Assembly: GCA_029931535.1 (NCBI GenBank)
Contig: JAQPZY010001670.1
Coordinates: 5,542,501 to 5,606,500 of the forward strand
DNA length: 64,000 nt
Source of the DNA: Margaritifera margaritifera
Lineage: Eukaryota; Mollusca; Bivalvia; Unionida; Margaritiferidae
Reading direction: 5' to 3'
The position numbers and the translations under genes were made by a program. Below, piece by piece: positions 11,606 to 25,014 of this stretch. The notes beneath the pieces are model-generated. The model did no database searches, was not told the origin of the DNA, and saw only the letters and a list, made by a program, of their open reading frames with translations. Within the stretch, counting starts at the first letter, position 1. Every line of letters begins with the position of its first letter.

Positions 11606-13130
11606 GATACACTAGGATCTATCTGTAATACTGAGCTCAGCCTGGAACACATTTCCGATTCTAGCCAAAAGTAATAACAGGTTGTGACTTAAGGTAACAA
11701 GGGGCCAGTGCCCAAATTCATCCTGTGTTTTTCAAAAAAAAAAAAAAAAAAAAAAAGTCCAATTTCGACTCTTTTTGGCCTGACCCTTTGTCATAGCCAA
11801 GTGAAGTACGTTGTCTTTCACACCTCTCAGCAGCGGACAGGGCGAGAATCTCTCGGAAACGGAAGTTTTTTCTACCCCCATTTCAGGTTAAAGTTGTCAA
11901 TAATGCCAGGGGAAAAAGCACTATCGTAAGTAGAGGAGAAAAAGCGGTTCTGACACACCCAAAATGTTCCTGCTCCATTCTACGTGGGAGGGGGGTGGGG
12001 TAGTTGTATTTGAGTTTGATACATGACACTTAAAGAAGCTGACCTATTTGTAATCTTCTATTTTCTGAGCCATATTTCGGACAAGATTCGGACATGATTT
12101 TGCATACAAGCCTTCATTGCCAATGCGATGCTTTTAACTAGATCTGAAAAAGATTTTGCATGTAAACTTCCATCATCCGGACCATATTTTTAATCGGATC
12201 CACACAAAATTGTGCATGCAAGGATACATCATTGAAGCGATGCTTTCAACCACATCTAGGAAAGAAATCGAAAGTAAACTTCCTATGTGCGGACCAATTT
12301 TTTTATTCGATCCGGACAAAATTTTGCATGCAAGGCTATATCATCCAGGCGATGCTTTTTAACCACATCCGGAAAGAAATCGAATGTAATTTTTTAATGT
12401 GCAGACCAATTTTTTTACCTGATCCAGACCAGATTTTGGATGCAAGGCTACATCATCCGGGCGATGCTTTTTTTTTACCACATCCAGAAAAGAAATCGAA
12501 TGTAAACTTCCAATGTGCGGACTAATTTTTTTATCTGATCCGGTCAATATTTGGCATGCAAGGCTACATCATCAAGGTGATGCTTTTTTACCACACCCGG
12601 AAAGATGTTGAATGTAAACTTCCCATATGCGGATCAATTTCTTTATCTGATCCGGACAAGATTTTGCATGAAAGGCTATACCATCCGGATGATGCTTTTT
12701 TACCACATCTGGAAATGAGTCGAACATAAACTTCCAATGTGCGGACCAATTTTTTTATCTGATCTGGACAATATTTTGCATGCAAGGCTATGTCATCCTG
12801 GTGATGCTTTTAACCACACCTGGAAAAGAAATCACACATAAACTTCCATCATCCGGAGCATATGTGATAGGGGTGAAAGCATACACCTGTGCCGCGTATC
12901 GATACGATTAACGATACACAGCCTACGATACGATACATTATCGATTCTCAGTTTAAAGAATAAGAAGGCAAACGACAAATAATTATTCATGACTGCTGAA
13001 GATTAAAGTAACTTATATAGGATAGATATCGTTTTGTATCGATTCTTCATCTCTTGTATTGATATGTATATCGATATGGCAAAAGTATCAATACTTCGAT
13101 ATATCGATGAATCGTTTCACCCCTATATGT
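11606..13130. repeat. array unit 1 (short, diverged)
   Basis: This 1525-bp unit has the older variant 'gagaaaaagcggttctgac' in the core and an A-run of more than 20. The array begins with the last 20 bp of a hAT-like MITE just left of it. Confidence 0.9.
12869..13124. mobile_element. hAT-like MITE, copy at end of unit 1
   Basis: The inverted ends aggggtgaaa / tttcacccct are flanked by the direct repeat atatgtgat. The interior is rich in cgata motifs (gtatcgatacgattaacgat). The terminal sequence and 8-9-bp duplication are of hAT type. Confidence 0.7.
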
Positions 13131-14650
13131 GATACACTAGGATCTATCTGTAATACTGAGCTCAGCCTGGAACACATTTCCCATTCTAGCCAAAAGTACT
13201 AACAGGTTGTGACTTAAGGTAACAAGGGGCCAGCGGACAAGAATCATCCTGAGTTTTTTTTTTTTTTTAAAAAAAAGAGTCCAATTTCTACTCTCTTCGG
13301 CCTGACCCTTTGTCATAGCCAAGTGAGGTACGTCGTCTTTCACACCTCTCAGCAGCGGATAGAGCGAGAATCTCTCGGAAACGGAAGTTTTTTACTCCCC
13401 CATTTCAGGTTAAAGTTGTCAATAATGCCAAGGGAAAAAGCACTATCGTAAGTAGAGGAGAAAAAGCGGTTCTGACACACCCAAAATGTTCCTGCTCCAT
13501 TCTACGTGGGAGAGGGGTGGGGTAGTTGTGTTTGAGTTTGATACATGACACTTAAAGAAGCTGACCTATTTGTAATCTTCTATTTTCTGAGCCATATTTC
13601 GGACAAGATTCGGACAAGATTTTGCATACAAGCCTTCATTGCCAATGCGATGCTTTTAACTAGATCTGAAAAAGATTTCGCATGTAAACTTCCATCATCC
13701 GGACCATATTTTTAATCGGATCCACACAAAATTGTGCATGCAAGGATACATCATTGAAACGATGCTTTCAACCACATCTCAAAAAGAAATAAAAAAAAAA
13801 CTTCATATGTGCGGACCAATTTTTTTATTCGATCCGGACAAAATTTTGCATGCAAGGCTATATCATCCGGGTGATGCTTTTTAACCACATCCGGAAAGAA
13901 ATCGAATGTAATTTTTTTATGTGCAGACCAATTTTTTTACCTGATCCAGACCAGATTTTGGATGCAAGTCTACATCATCCGGGCGATGCCTTTTTATCAC
14001 ATCCAGAAAAGAAATCGAACGTAAACTTCCAATGTGCGGACTAATTTCTTTATCTGATCCGGTCAATATTTGGCATGCAAGGCTACATCATCAAGGTGAT
14101 GCTTTTTAACCACACCCGGAAAGATGTTGAATGTAAACTTCCGATATGTGGATCAATTTCTTTATCTGATCCGGACAAGATTTTGCATGAAAGGCTATAC
14201 CATCCAGATGATGCTTTTTTACCACATCTGGAAATGAGTCGAAGATAAACTTCCAATGTGCGGACCAATTTTTTTTATCTGATCTGGACAATATTTTGCA
14301 TGCAAGGCTATGTCATCCTGGTGATGCTTTTAACCACACCTGGAAAAGATATCACACATAAACTTCCATCATCCGGAGCATATGTGATAGGGGTGAAAAA
14401 ATACACCTGTGCCGCGTATCGATACGATTAACGATACACAGCCTACGGTACGATACATTATCGATTCTCAGTTTAAAGAATAAGAAGGCAAACGACAAAT
14501 AATTATTCATGACTGCTGAAGATTAAAGTAACTTATATAGGATAGATATCGTTTTGTATCGATTCTTCATCTCTTGTATCGATACGTATATCAATATGGC
14601 AAAAGTATCAATACATGGATATATCTATGAATCGTTTCACCCCTATATGT
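13131..14650. repeat. array unit 2 (short, diverged)
   Basis: This unit shares the older core variants with unit 1. It has a T-run/A-run in place of the simple A-run near 13254-13276, and lacks the TTAA MITE. Confidence 0.9.
14389..14644. mobile_element. hAT-like MITE, end of unit 2
   Basis: 256 bp with intact ends. Confidence 0.7.
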
Positions 14651-14737
14651 GATATACTAGGATCTATCTGTAATACTGAGCTCAGCCTGGAACACATTTC
14701 CCATTCTAGCCAAAAGTAATAACAGGTTGTGACTTAA

Positions 14738-15353
14738 CTCATTAACCCCTGGAGATTCTTTTCATTTTCGCCTGAAATGGGGGTAGGAAACGCATTTTTG
14801 GGGTTACTTCTGAATGCAGCAAAACACATCTGCTTAAGAAAGTTTTTCGTTTAGCCGGATGCTTAGGTGTATCAGAAACATTGTTTTTGATTGGCTATTA
14901 CGCTCGCGCATGTGTAGAAGGGTAATAGTTGGACTTCTTTTTTTTTCTTTTTTTTTTTCGTATTGGATCCCGGATTTTCGCGTCCTGGCCCCTTTTTACT
15001 CCAAATCTCAAACTTATCCTACATTTTGCAAAGGTTCATCTGTCTGTGTGCAGTTCGGACCGGTCTGCTTTAGATCTAAGGCCAAAAAGTCTAAAATCCG
15101 GACACAAACTCCGGTTCCGGGACTGGCAATTATCGACCTAAACAAAATCGGGTCTCAAAAACTGCATTTTTTCCGCTCTATTTTTTTATGCGAGTAGAAA
15201 GTCGACATTATTTGGTATCATTGTAGAGCTACATCTATCTACTTTCCTGAAATACCATCCACTTTAGTGTATCCTAAATGATGTTCACGTTACAGAGCTC
15301 GGAAGTAGGGTACAACCTCATGACGCGTTCACGTGGCGCCAGGGGTTAATGAG
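14738..15353. mobile_element. TTAA-flanked MITE (piggyBac-like), copy 1
   Basis: Perfect 15-bp inverted ends (ctcattaacccctgg) are flanked by TTAA on both sides. The empty site 'gacttaaggtaac' is visible in units 1, 2, 4, 8, 10 and 11. TTAA duplication is the hallmark of piggyBac-type transposition. The interior has no transposase. Confidence 0.8.
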
Positions 15354-15432
15354 TTAAGGTAACAAGGGGCCAGCGCCCAAATTCATCCTGTGTTTTTCAG
15401 AAAAAAAAAAAGTCAAATTTCTACTCTTTTCG

Positions 15433-15478
15433 GCAAAAGTATCAATACATTGATATATCGATGAATCGTTTCACCCCT
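15433..15478. mobile_element. hAT-like MITE, truncated, end of unit 3
   Basis: Only the right 46 bp survive beyond the deletion junction. Confidence 0.65.
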
Positions 15479-15484
15479 ATATGT

Positions 15485-17001
15485 GATACACTAGGATCTA
15501 TCTGTAATACTGAGCTCAGCCTGGAACACATTTCCCATTCTAGCCAAAAGTAATAACAGGTTGTGACTTAAGGTAACAAGGGGCCAGGGCCCAAATTCAT
15601 CCTGTATTTTTCAGAAAAAAAAAAAAAAGTCCAATTTCTACTCTTTTCGGCCTGACCCTTTGTCATAGCCAAGTGAAGTACGTCGTCTTTCACACCTCTC
15701 AGGAGCGGACAGAGTGAGAATATCTCGGAAACGGAAGTTTTTTCTACCTCCATTTCAGGCTAAAGTTGTCAATAATGCCAGGGGAAAAAGCACTATCGTA
15801 AGTAGTAGGAGGAAAAGCAGTTCCAACACACCCAAAATGTTCCTGCTCCATTCTACCTGGGAGGGGGGTGGGGTAGTTGTATTTGAGTTTGATACATGAC
15901 ACTTAAAATAGCTGACCTATTTGTAATCTTCCATTTTCTGAGCCATACTTCGGACAAGATTCGGACAAGATTTTGCATACAATCATTCATTGCCCATGCG
16001 ATGCTTTTAACTAGATCTGGAAAAAGTTTCGCATGTAAACTTCCATCATCCGGACCATTTTTTTAATCTGATCCACACAAAATTGTGCATGCAAGGATAC
16101 ATCATCGAAGCGATGCTTTCAACCACATCCGGAAAAGAAATCGAATGTAAACTTCCTTTGTGCGGACCAATTTTTTTATTCGATCTGGACAAAATTTGGC
16201 ATGCAAGGGTATATCATCCGGGCGATGATTTTTAACCACATCCGGAAAGAAATCGAATGTAATTTTTTAATGTGCAGAGCAATTTTTTTACCTGATCCAG
16301 ACCAGATTTTGGATGCAAGGCTACATCATCCGGGCGATGCTTTTTTACCACATCCAGAAAAGAAATCGAACGTAAACTTCCAATGTGCGGACTAATTTTT
16401 TTATCTGATCCGGTCAATATTTGGCATGCAAGGCTACATCATCAAGGCGATGCTTTTTTACCACACCCGGAAAGATGTCGAATGTAAACTTCCCATATGC
16501 GGATCAATTTCTTTATCTGATCCGGACAAGATTTGGCATGAAAGGCTATATCATCCGGATGATGCTTTTTTACCACATCTGGAAATGAGTCGAACATAAA
16601 CTTCCAATGTGCAGACCAATTTTTTTTATCTGATCTGGACAATATTTTGCATGCAAGGCTATGTCATCCTGGTCATGTTTTTAACCACACCTGGAAAAGA
16701 AATCCCACATAAACTTCCATCGTCCGGAGCATATGTGATAGGGGTGAAACCATACACCTGTGCCGCGTATCGATACGATTAACGATACACAGCCTACGAT
16801 ACGATACATTATCGATTCTCAGTTTAAAGAATAAGAAGGCAAACGACAAATAATTATTCATGACTGCTGAAGATTAAAGTAACTTATATAGGATAGATAT
16901 CGTTTTGTATCGATTCTTCATCTCTTGTATCGATACGTATATCAATATGGCAAAAGTATCAATACATGGATATATCTATGAATCGTTTCACCCCTATATG
17001 T
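15485..17001. repeat. array unit 4 (short)
   Basis: This 1517-bp unit without the TTAA MITE carries the newer core variant 'ggaggaaaagcagttcc' seen in all units to its right. Confidence 0.9.
16740..16995. mobile_element. hAT-like MITE, end of unit 4
   Basis: 256 bp with intact ends and flanking direct repeat. Confidence 0.7.
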
Positions 17002-17088
17002 GATACACTAGGATCTATCTGTAATACTGAGCTCAGCCTGGAACACATTTCCCATTCTAGCCAAAAGTAATAACAGGTTGTGACTTAA

Positions 17089-17702
17089 CTCATTAACCCC
17101 TGGAGATTCTTTTCATTTTCGCCTGAAATGGGGGTAGGAAACGCATTTTTGGGGTTACTTCTGAATGCAGCAAAACACATCTGCTTAAGAAAGTTTTTCG
17201 TTTAGCCGGATGCTTAGGTGTATCAGAAACATTGTTTTTGATTGGCTATTACGCTCGCGCATGTGTAGAAGGGTAATAGTTGGACTTCTTTTTTTTTCTT
17301 TTTTTTTTTGTATTGGATCCCCGATTTTCGCGTCCTGGCCCCTTTTACTCCAAATCTCAAACTTATCCTACATTTTGCAAAGGTTCATCTGTCTGTGTGC
17401 AGTTCGGACCGGTCTGCTTTAGATCTAAGGCCAAAAAGTCTAAAATCCGGACACAAACTCTGGTTCCGGAACTGGCAATTTTCGACCTAAACAAAATCGG
17501 GTCTCAAAAACTGCATTTTTTCCGCTCTATTTTTTTATGCGAGTAGAAAGTCGACATTATTTGGTATCATTGTAGAGCTACATCTATCTACTTTCCTGAA
17601 ATACCATCCACTTTAGTGTATCCTAAATGATGTTCACGTTACAGAGCTCGTAAGTAGGGTGCAACCTCATGACGCGTTCACGTGGCGCCAGGGGTTAATG
17701 AG
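17089..17702. mobile_element. TTAA-flanked MITE, copy 2
   Basis: Same insertion point as copy 1, in unit 5; 614 bp with intact ends. Confidence 0.8.
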
Positions 17703-18878
17703 TTAAGGTAACAAGGGGCCAGCGCCCAAATTCATCCTGTGTTTTTCAGAAAAAAAAGAAAAAAAAAGTCCAATTTCTACTCTTTTCGGCCTGACCCTTT
17801 GTCATAGCCAAGTGAAGTACGTCGTCTTTCACACCTCTCAGCAGCGGACAGAGCGAGAATCTCTCGGAAACGGAAGTTTTTTCTACCTCCATTTCAGGCT
17901 AAAGTTGTCAATAATGCCAGGGGAAAAAGCACTATCGTAAGTAGTAGGAGGAAAAGCAGTTCCAACACACCCAAAATGTTCCTGCTCCATTCTACCTGGG
18001 AGGGGGGTGGGGTAGTTGTATTTGAGTTTGATACATGACACTTAAAAAAGCTGACCTATTTGTAATCTTCCATTTTCTGAGCCATATTTCGGACAAGATT
18101 CGGACAAGATTTTGCATATAAGCCTTCATTGCCCATGCGATGCTTTTAACTAGATCTGGAAAAGGTTTCGCATGTAAACTTCCATCATCCGGACCATTTT
18201 TTAAATCTGATCCACACAAAATTGTGCATGCAAGGATACATCATCGAAGCGATGCTTTCAACCACATCCGGAAAAGAAATCGAATGTAAACTTCCTTTGT
18301 GCAGACCAATTTTTTTATTCGATCTGGACAAAATTTGGCATGCAAGGCTATATCATCCGGGCGATGCTTTTTAACCACATCCAGAAAGTAATCGAATGTA
18401 ATTTTTTAATGTGCAGAGCAATGTTTTTACCTGATCCAGACCAGATTTTGGATGCAAGGGTGCATCATCCGGGCGATGCTTTTTTACCACATCCAGAAAA
18501 GAAATCGAACGTAAACTTCCAATGTGCGGACTAATTTTTTTATCTGATCCGGTCAATATTTGTCATGCAAGGCTACATCATCAAGGCGATGCTTTTTTAC
18601 CACACCCGGAAAGATGTCGAATGTAAACTTCCCATATGCGGATCAATTTCTTTATCTGATCCGGACAAGATTTGGCATGAAAGGCTATATCATCCGGATG
18701 ATGCTTTTTTACCACATCTGGAAATGAGTCAAACATAAACTTCCAATGTGCAGACCAATTTTTTTTATCTGATCTGGACAATATTTTGCATGCAAGGCTA
18801 TGTCATCCTGGTCATGTTTTTAACCACACCTGGAAAAGAAATCCCACATAAACTTCCATCGTCCGGAGCATATGTGAT

Positions 18879-19134
18879 AGGGGTGAAACCATACACCTGT
18901 GCCGCGTATCGATACGATTAACGATACACAGCCTACGATACGATACATTATCGATTCTCAGTTTAAAGAATAAGAAGGCAAACGACAAATAATTATTCAT
19001 GACTGCTGAAGATTAAAGTAACTTATATAGGATAGATATCGTTTTGTATCGATTCTTCATCTCTTGTATCGATACGTATATCAATATGGCAAAAGTATCA
19101 ATACATGGATATATCGATGAATCGTTTCACCCCT
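18879..19134. mobile_element. hAT-like MITE, end of unit 5
   Basis: 256 bp with intact ends. Confidence 0.7.
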
Positions 19135-19227
19135 ATATGTGATACACTAGGATCTATCTGTAATACTGAGCTCAGCCTGGAACACATTTCCCATTCTAGC
19201 CAAAAGTAATAACAGGTTGTGACTTAA

Positions 19228-19841
19228 CTCATTAACCCCTGGAGATTCTTTTCATTTTCGCCTGAAATGGGGGTAGGAAACGCATTTTTGGGGTTACTTC
19301 TGAATGCAGCAAAACACATCTGCTTAAGAAAGTTTTTCGTTTAGCCGGATGCTTAGGTGTATCAGAAACATTGTTTTTGATTGGCTATTACGCTCGCGCA
19401 TGTGTAGAAGGGTAATAGTTGGACTTCTTTTTTTTTCTTTTTTTTTTTGTATTGGATCCCCGATTTTCGCGTCCTGGCCCCTTTTACTCCAAATCTCAAA
19501 CTTATCCTACATTTTGCAAAGGTTCATCTGTCTGTGTGCAGTTCGGACCGGTCTGCTTTAGATCTAAGGCCAAAAAGTCTAAAATCCGGACACAAACTCT
19601 GGTTCCGGAACTGGCAATTTTCGACCTAAACAAAATCGGGTCTCAAAAACTGCATTTTTTCCGCTCTATTTTTTTATGCGAGTAGAAAGTCGACATTATT
19701 TGGTATCATTGTAGAGCTACATCTATCTACTTTCCTGAAATACCATCCACTTTAGTGTATCCTAAATGATGTTCACGTTACAGAGCTCGTAAGTAGGGTG
19801 CAACCTCATGACGCGTTCACGTGGCGCCAGGGGTTAATGAG
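19228..19841. mobile_element. TTAA-flanked MITE, copy 3
   Basis: In unit 6; near-identical to copy 2. Confidence 0.8.
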
Positions 19842-21018
19842 TTAAGGTAACAAGGGGCCAGCGCCCAAATTCATCCTGTGTTTTTCAGAAAAAAAAGAAA
19901 AAAAAAAGTCCAATTTCTACTCTTTTCGGCCTGACCCTTTGTCATAGCCAAGTGAAGTACGTCGTCTTTCACACCTCTCAGCAGCGGACAGAGCGAGAAT
20001 CTCTCGGAAACGGAAGTTTTTTCTACCTCCATTTCAGGCTAAAGTTGTCAATAATGCCAGGGGAAAAAGCACTATCGTAAGTAGTAGGAGGAAAAGCAGT
20101 TCCAACACACCCAAAATGTTCCTGCTCCATTCTACCTGGGAGGGGGGTGGGGTAGTTGTATTTGAGTTTGATACATGACACTTAAAAAAGCTGACCTATT
20201 TGTAATCTTCCATTTTCTGAGCCATATTTCGGACAAGATTCGGACAAGATTTTGCATATAAGCCTTCATTGCCCATGCGATGCTTTTAACTAGATCTGGA
20301 AAAGGTTTCGCATGTAAACTTCCATCATCCGGACCATTTTTTAAATCTGATCCACACAAAATTGTGCATGCAAGGATACATCATCGAAGCGATGCTTTCA
20401 ACCACATCCGGAAAAGAAATCGAATGTAAACTTCCTTTGTGCAGACCAATTTTTTTATTCAATCTGGACAAAATTTGGCATGCAAGGCTATATCATCCGG
20501 GCGATGCTTTTTAACCACATCCAGAAAGTAATCGAATGTAATTTTTTAATGTGCAGAGCAATGTTTTTACCTGATCCAGACCAGATTTTGGATGCAAGGG
20601 TGCATCATCCGGGCGATGCTTTTTTACCACATCCAGAAAAGAAATCGAACGTAAACTTCCAATGTGCGGACTAATTTTTTTATCTGATCCGGTCAATATT
20701 TGGCATGCAAGGCTACATCATCAAGGCGATGCTTTTTTACCACACCCGGAAAGATGTCGAATGTAAACTTCCCATATGCGGATCAATTTCTTTATCTGAT
20801 CCGGACAAGATTTGGCATGAAAGGCTATATCATCCGGATGATGCTTTTTTACCACATCTGGAAATGAGTCGAACATAAACTTCCAATGTGCAGACCAATT
20901 TTTTTTATCTGATCTGGACAATATTTTGCATGCAAGGCTATGTCATCCTGGTCATGTTTTTAACCACACCTGGAAAAGAAATCCCACATAAACTTCCATC
21001 GTCCAAAGCATATGTGAT

Positions 21019-21272
21019 AGGGGTGAAACCATACACCTGTGCCGCGTATCGATACGATTAACGATACACAGCCTACGATACGATACATTATCGATTCTCA
21101 GTTTAAAGAATAAGAAGGCAAACGACAAATAAATTCATGACTGCTGAAGATTAAAGTAACTTATATAGGATAGATATCGTTTTGTATCGATTCTTCATCT
21201 CTTGTATCGATACGTATATCAATATGGCAAAAGTATCAATACATGGATATATCGATGAATCGTTTCACCCCT
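21019..21272. mobile_element. hAT-like MITE, end of unit 6
   Basis: 254 bp; a short deletion gives 'aataaattcatg' near 21127, shared with the copy ending unit 8. Confidence 0.7.
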
Positions 21273-21365
21273 ATATGTGATACACTAGGATCTATCTGTA
21301 ATACTGAGCTCAGCCTGGAACACATTTCCCATTCTAGCCAAAAGTAATAACAGGTTGTGACTTAA

Positions 21366-21979
21366 CTCATTAACCCCTGGAGATTCTTTTCATTTTCGCC
21401 TGAAATGGGGGTAGGAAACGCATTTTTGGGGTTACTTCTGAATGCAGCAAAACACATCTGCTTAAGAAAGTTTTTCGTTTAGCCGGATGCTTAGGTGTAT
21501 CAGAAACATTGTTTTTGATTGGCTATTACGCTCGCGCTTGTGTAGAAGGGTAATAGTTGGACTTTTTTTTTTTTTTTTTTTTTTCGTATTGGATCCCCGA
21601 TTTTCGCGTCCTGGCCCCTTTTTACTCCAAATCTCAAACTTATCCTACATTTTGCAAAGGTTCATCTGTCTGTGTGCAGTTCGGACCGGTCTGCTTTAGA
21701 TCTAAGGCCAAAAAGTCTAAAATCCGGACACAAACTCCGGTTCCGGAACTGGCAATTTTCGACCTAAACAAAATCGGGTCTCAAAAACTGCATTTTTTCC
21801 GCTCTATTTTTTTATGCGAGTAGAAAGTCGACATTATTTGGTATCATTGTAGAGCTACATCTATCTACTTTCCTGAAATACCATCCACTTTAGTGTATCC
21901 TAAATGATGTTCACGTTACAGAGCTCGGAAGTAGGGTACAACCTCATGACGCGTTCACGTGGCGCCAGGGGTTAATGAG
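21366..21979. mobile_element. TTAA-flanked MITE, copy 4
   Basis: In unit 7. The interrupted T-run of copies 1-3 is an uninterrupted run of about 20 T here (near 21564). Confidence 0.8.
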
Positions 21980-23150
21980 TTAAGGTAACAAGGGGCCAGC
22001 GCCCAAATTCATCCTGTGTTTTTCAGAAAAAAAAAAAAAAGTCCAATTTCTACTCTTTTCGGCCTGACCCTTTGTCATAGCCAAGTGAAGTACGTCGTCT
22101 TTCACACCTCTCAGCAGCGGACAGAGCGAGAATCTCTCGGAAACGGAAGTTTTTTCTACCTCCATTTCAGGTGAAAGTTGTCAATAATGCCAGGGGAAAA
22201 AGCACTATCGTAAGTAGTAGGAGGAAAAGCAGTTCCAACACACCCAAAATGTTCCTGCTCCATTCTACCTGGGAGGGGGGTGGGGTAGTTGTATTTGAGT
22301 TTGATACATGACACTTAAAATAGCTGACCTATTTGTAATCTTCCATTTTCTGAGCCATATTTCGGACAAGATTTGGACAAGATTTTGCATACAATCATTC
22401 ATTGCCCATGCGATGCTTTTAACTAGATCTGGAAAAGGTTTCGCATGTAAACTTCCATCATCCGGACCATTTTTTTAATCTGATCCACACAAAATTGTGC
22501 ATGCAAAGATACATCATTGAAGCGATGCTTTCAACCACATCCGGAAAAGAAATCGAATGTAAACTTCCTTTGTGCGGACCAATTTTTTTATTCGATCTGG
22601 ACAAAATTTGGCATGCAAGGCTATATCATCCGGGCGATGATTTTTAACCACATCCGGAAATAAATCTAATGTAATTTTTTAATGTGCAGAGCAATTTTTT
22701 ACCTGATCCAGACCAGATTTTGGATGCAAGGCTACATCATCCGGGCGATGCTTTTTTACCACATCCAGAAAAGAAATCGAACGTAAACTTCCAATGTGCG
22801 GACTAATTTTTTTATCTGATCCGGTCAATATTTGGCATGCAAGGCTACATCATCAAGGCGATGCTTTTTTACCACACCCGGAAAGATGTCGAATGTAAAC
22901 TTCCCATATGCGGATCAATTTCTTTATCTGATCCGGACAAGATTTGGCATGAAAGGCTATATCATCCGGATGATGCTTTTTTACCACATCTGGAAATGAG
23001 TCAAACATAAACTTCCAATGTGCGGACCAATTTTTTTTATCTGATCTGGACAATATTTTGCATGCAACCCTATGTCATCCTGGTCATGTTTTTAACCACA
23101 CCTGGAAAAGAAATCCCACATAAACTTCCATCGTCCAAAGCATATGTGAT

Positions 23151-23406
23151 AGGGGTGAAACCATACACCTGTGCCGCGTATCAATACGATTAACGATACA
23201 CAGCCTACGATACGATACATTATAGATTCTCAGTTTAAAGAATAAGAAGGCAAACGACAAATAATTATTCATGACTGCTGAAGATTAAAGTAACTTATAT
23301 AGGATAGATATTGTTTTGTATCGATTCTTCATCTCTTGTATCGATACATATATCAATATGGCAAAAGTATCAATACATTGATATATCGATGAATCGTTTC
23401 ACCCCT
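23151..23406. mobile_element. hAT-like MITE, end of unit 7
   Basis: 256 bp; carries 'tatagattctc' in place of 'tatcgattctc', shared with the copy ending unit 9. Confidence 0.7.
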
Positions 23407-23412
23407 ATATGT

Positions 23413-24927
23413 GATACACTAGGATCTATCTGTAATACTGAGCTCAGCCTGGAACACATTTCCCATTCTAGCCAAAAGTAATAACAGGTTGTGACTTAAG
23501 GTAACAAGGGGCCAGGGCCCAAATTCATCCTGTATTTTTCAGAAAAAAAAAAAAAAAGTCCAATTTCTACTCTTTTCGGCCTGACCCTTTGTCATAGCCA
23601 AGTGAAATACGTCGTCTTTCACACCTCTCAGGAACGGACTGAGTGAGAATATCTCGGAAACGGAAGTTTTTTCTACCTCCATTTCAGGCTAAAGTTGTCA
23701 ATAATGCCAGGGGAAAAAGCACTATCGTAAGTAGTAGGAGGAAAAGCAGTTCCAACACACCCAAAATGTTCCTGCTCCATTCTACCTGGGAGGGGGGTGG
23801 GGTAGTTGTATTTGAGTTTGATACATGACACTTAAAATAGCTGACCTATTTGTAATCTTCCATTTTCTGAGCCATATTTCGGACAAGATTTGGACAAGAT
23901 TTTGCATACAAACCTTCATTGCCCATGCGATGCTTTTAACTAGATCTGGAAAAGGTTTCGCATGTAAACTTCCATCATCCGGACCATTTTTTTAATCTGA
24001 TCCACACAAAATTGTGCATGCAAGGATACATCATCGAAGCGATGCTTTCAACCACATCCGGAAAAGAAATCGAATGTAAACTTCCTTTGTGCGGACCAAT
24101 TTTTTTATTCGATCCGGACAAAATTTGGCATGCAAGGCTATATCATCCGGGCGATGCTTTTTAACCACATCCGGAAATAAATCTAATGTAATTTTTTAAT
24201 GTGCGGACCAATTTTTTTACCTGATCCAGACCAGATTTTGGATGCAAGGCTACATCATCCGGGCGATGCTTTTTTAAAACATCCAGACAAGAAATCGAAC
24301 GTAAACTTCCAATGTGCGGACTAATTTTTTATCTGATCCGGTCAATATTTGGCATGCAAGGCTACATCATCAAGGCGATGCTTTTTTACCACACCTGGAA
24401 AGATGTCGAATGTAAACTTCCCATATGCGGATCAATTTCTTTATCTGATCCGGACAAGATTTGGCATGAAAGGCTATATCATCCGGATGATGCTTTTTTA
24501 CCACATCTGGAAATGAGTCGAACATAAACTTCCAATGTGCAGACCAATTTTTTTTATCTGATCTGGACAATATTTTGCATGCAAGGCTATGTCATCCTGG
24601 TCATGTTTTTAACCACACCTGGAAAAGAAATCCCACATAAACTTCCATCGTCCGGAGCATATGTGATAGGGGTGAAACCATACACCTGTGCCGCGTATCG
24701 ATACGATTAACGATACACAGCCTACGATACGATACATTATCGATTCTCAGTTTAAAGAATAAGAAGGCAAACGACAAATAAATTCATGACTGCTGAAGAT
24801 TAAAGTAACTTATATAGGATAGATATCGTTTTGTATCGATTCTTCATCTCTTGTATCGATACGTATATCAATATGGCAAAAGTATCAATACATGGATATA
24901 TCGATGAATCGTTTCACCCCTATATGT
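23413..24927. repeat. array unit 8 (short)
   Basis: This unit is near-identical to unit 10, sharing the 'aaaacatccagacaag' variant near 24277. Confidence 0.9.
24668..24921. mobile_element. hAT-like MITE, end of unit 8
   Basis: 254 bp; has the same short deletion as the copy ending unit 6. Confidence 0.7.
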
Positions 24928-25014
24928 GATACACTAGGATCTATCTGTAATACTGAGCTCAGCCTGGAACACATTTCCCATTCTAGCCAAAAGTAATAAC
25001 AGGTTGTGACTTAA

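Larger units (their letters stand above)
14651..15484. repeat. array unit 3 (has the TTAA MITE, satellites deleted)
   Basis: This 834-bp unit keeps the start of the core and the MITE. It then jumps from 'ctcttttcggc' straight to 'aaaagtatcaat' of the hAT-like MITE near 15433, so about 1.3 kb including all satellites is missing. Confidence 0.9.
17002..19140. repeat. array unit 5 (long)
   Basis: This 2139-bp unit with the TTAA MITE is almost base-for-base the same as unit 6, pointing to a recent duplication. Confidence 0.9.
19141..21278. repeat. array unit 6 (long)
   Basis: This unit differs from unit 5 at only a handful of positions, such as attcaatctgg for attcgatctgg near 20459 and gtccaaagc for gtccggagc near 21001. 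Confidence 0.9.
21279..23412. repeat. array unit 7 (long)
   Basis: This unit is near-identical to unit 9. Shared private variants include 'atttggacaag' near 22372 and 'aaataaatctaatg' near 22658. Confidence 0.9.
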
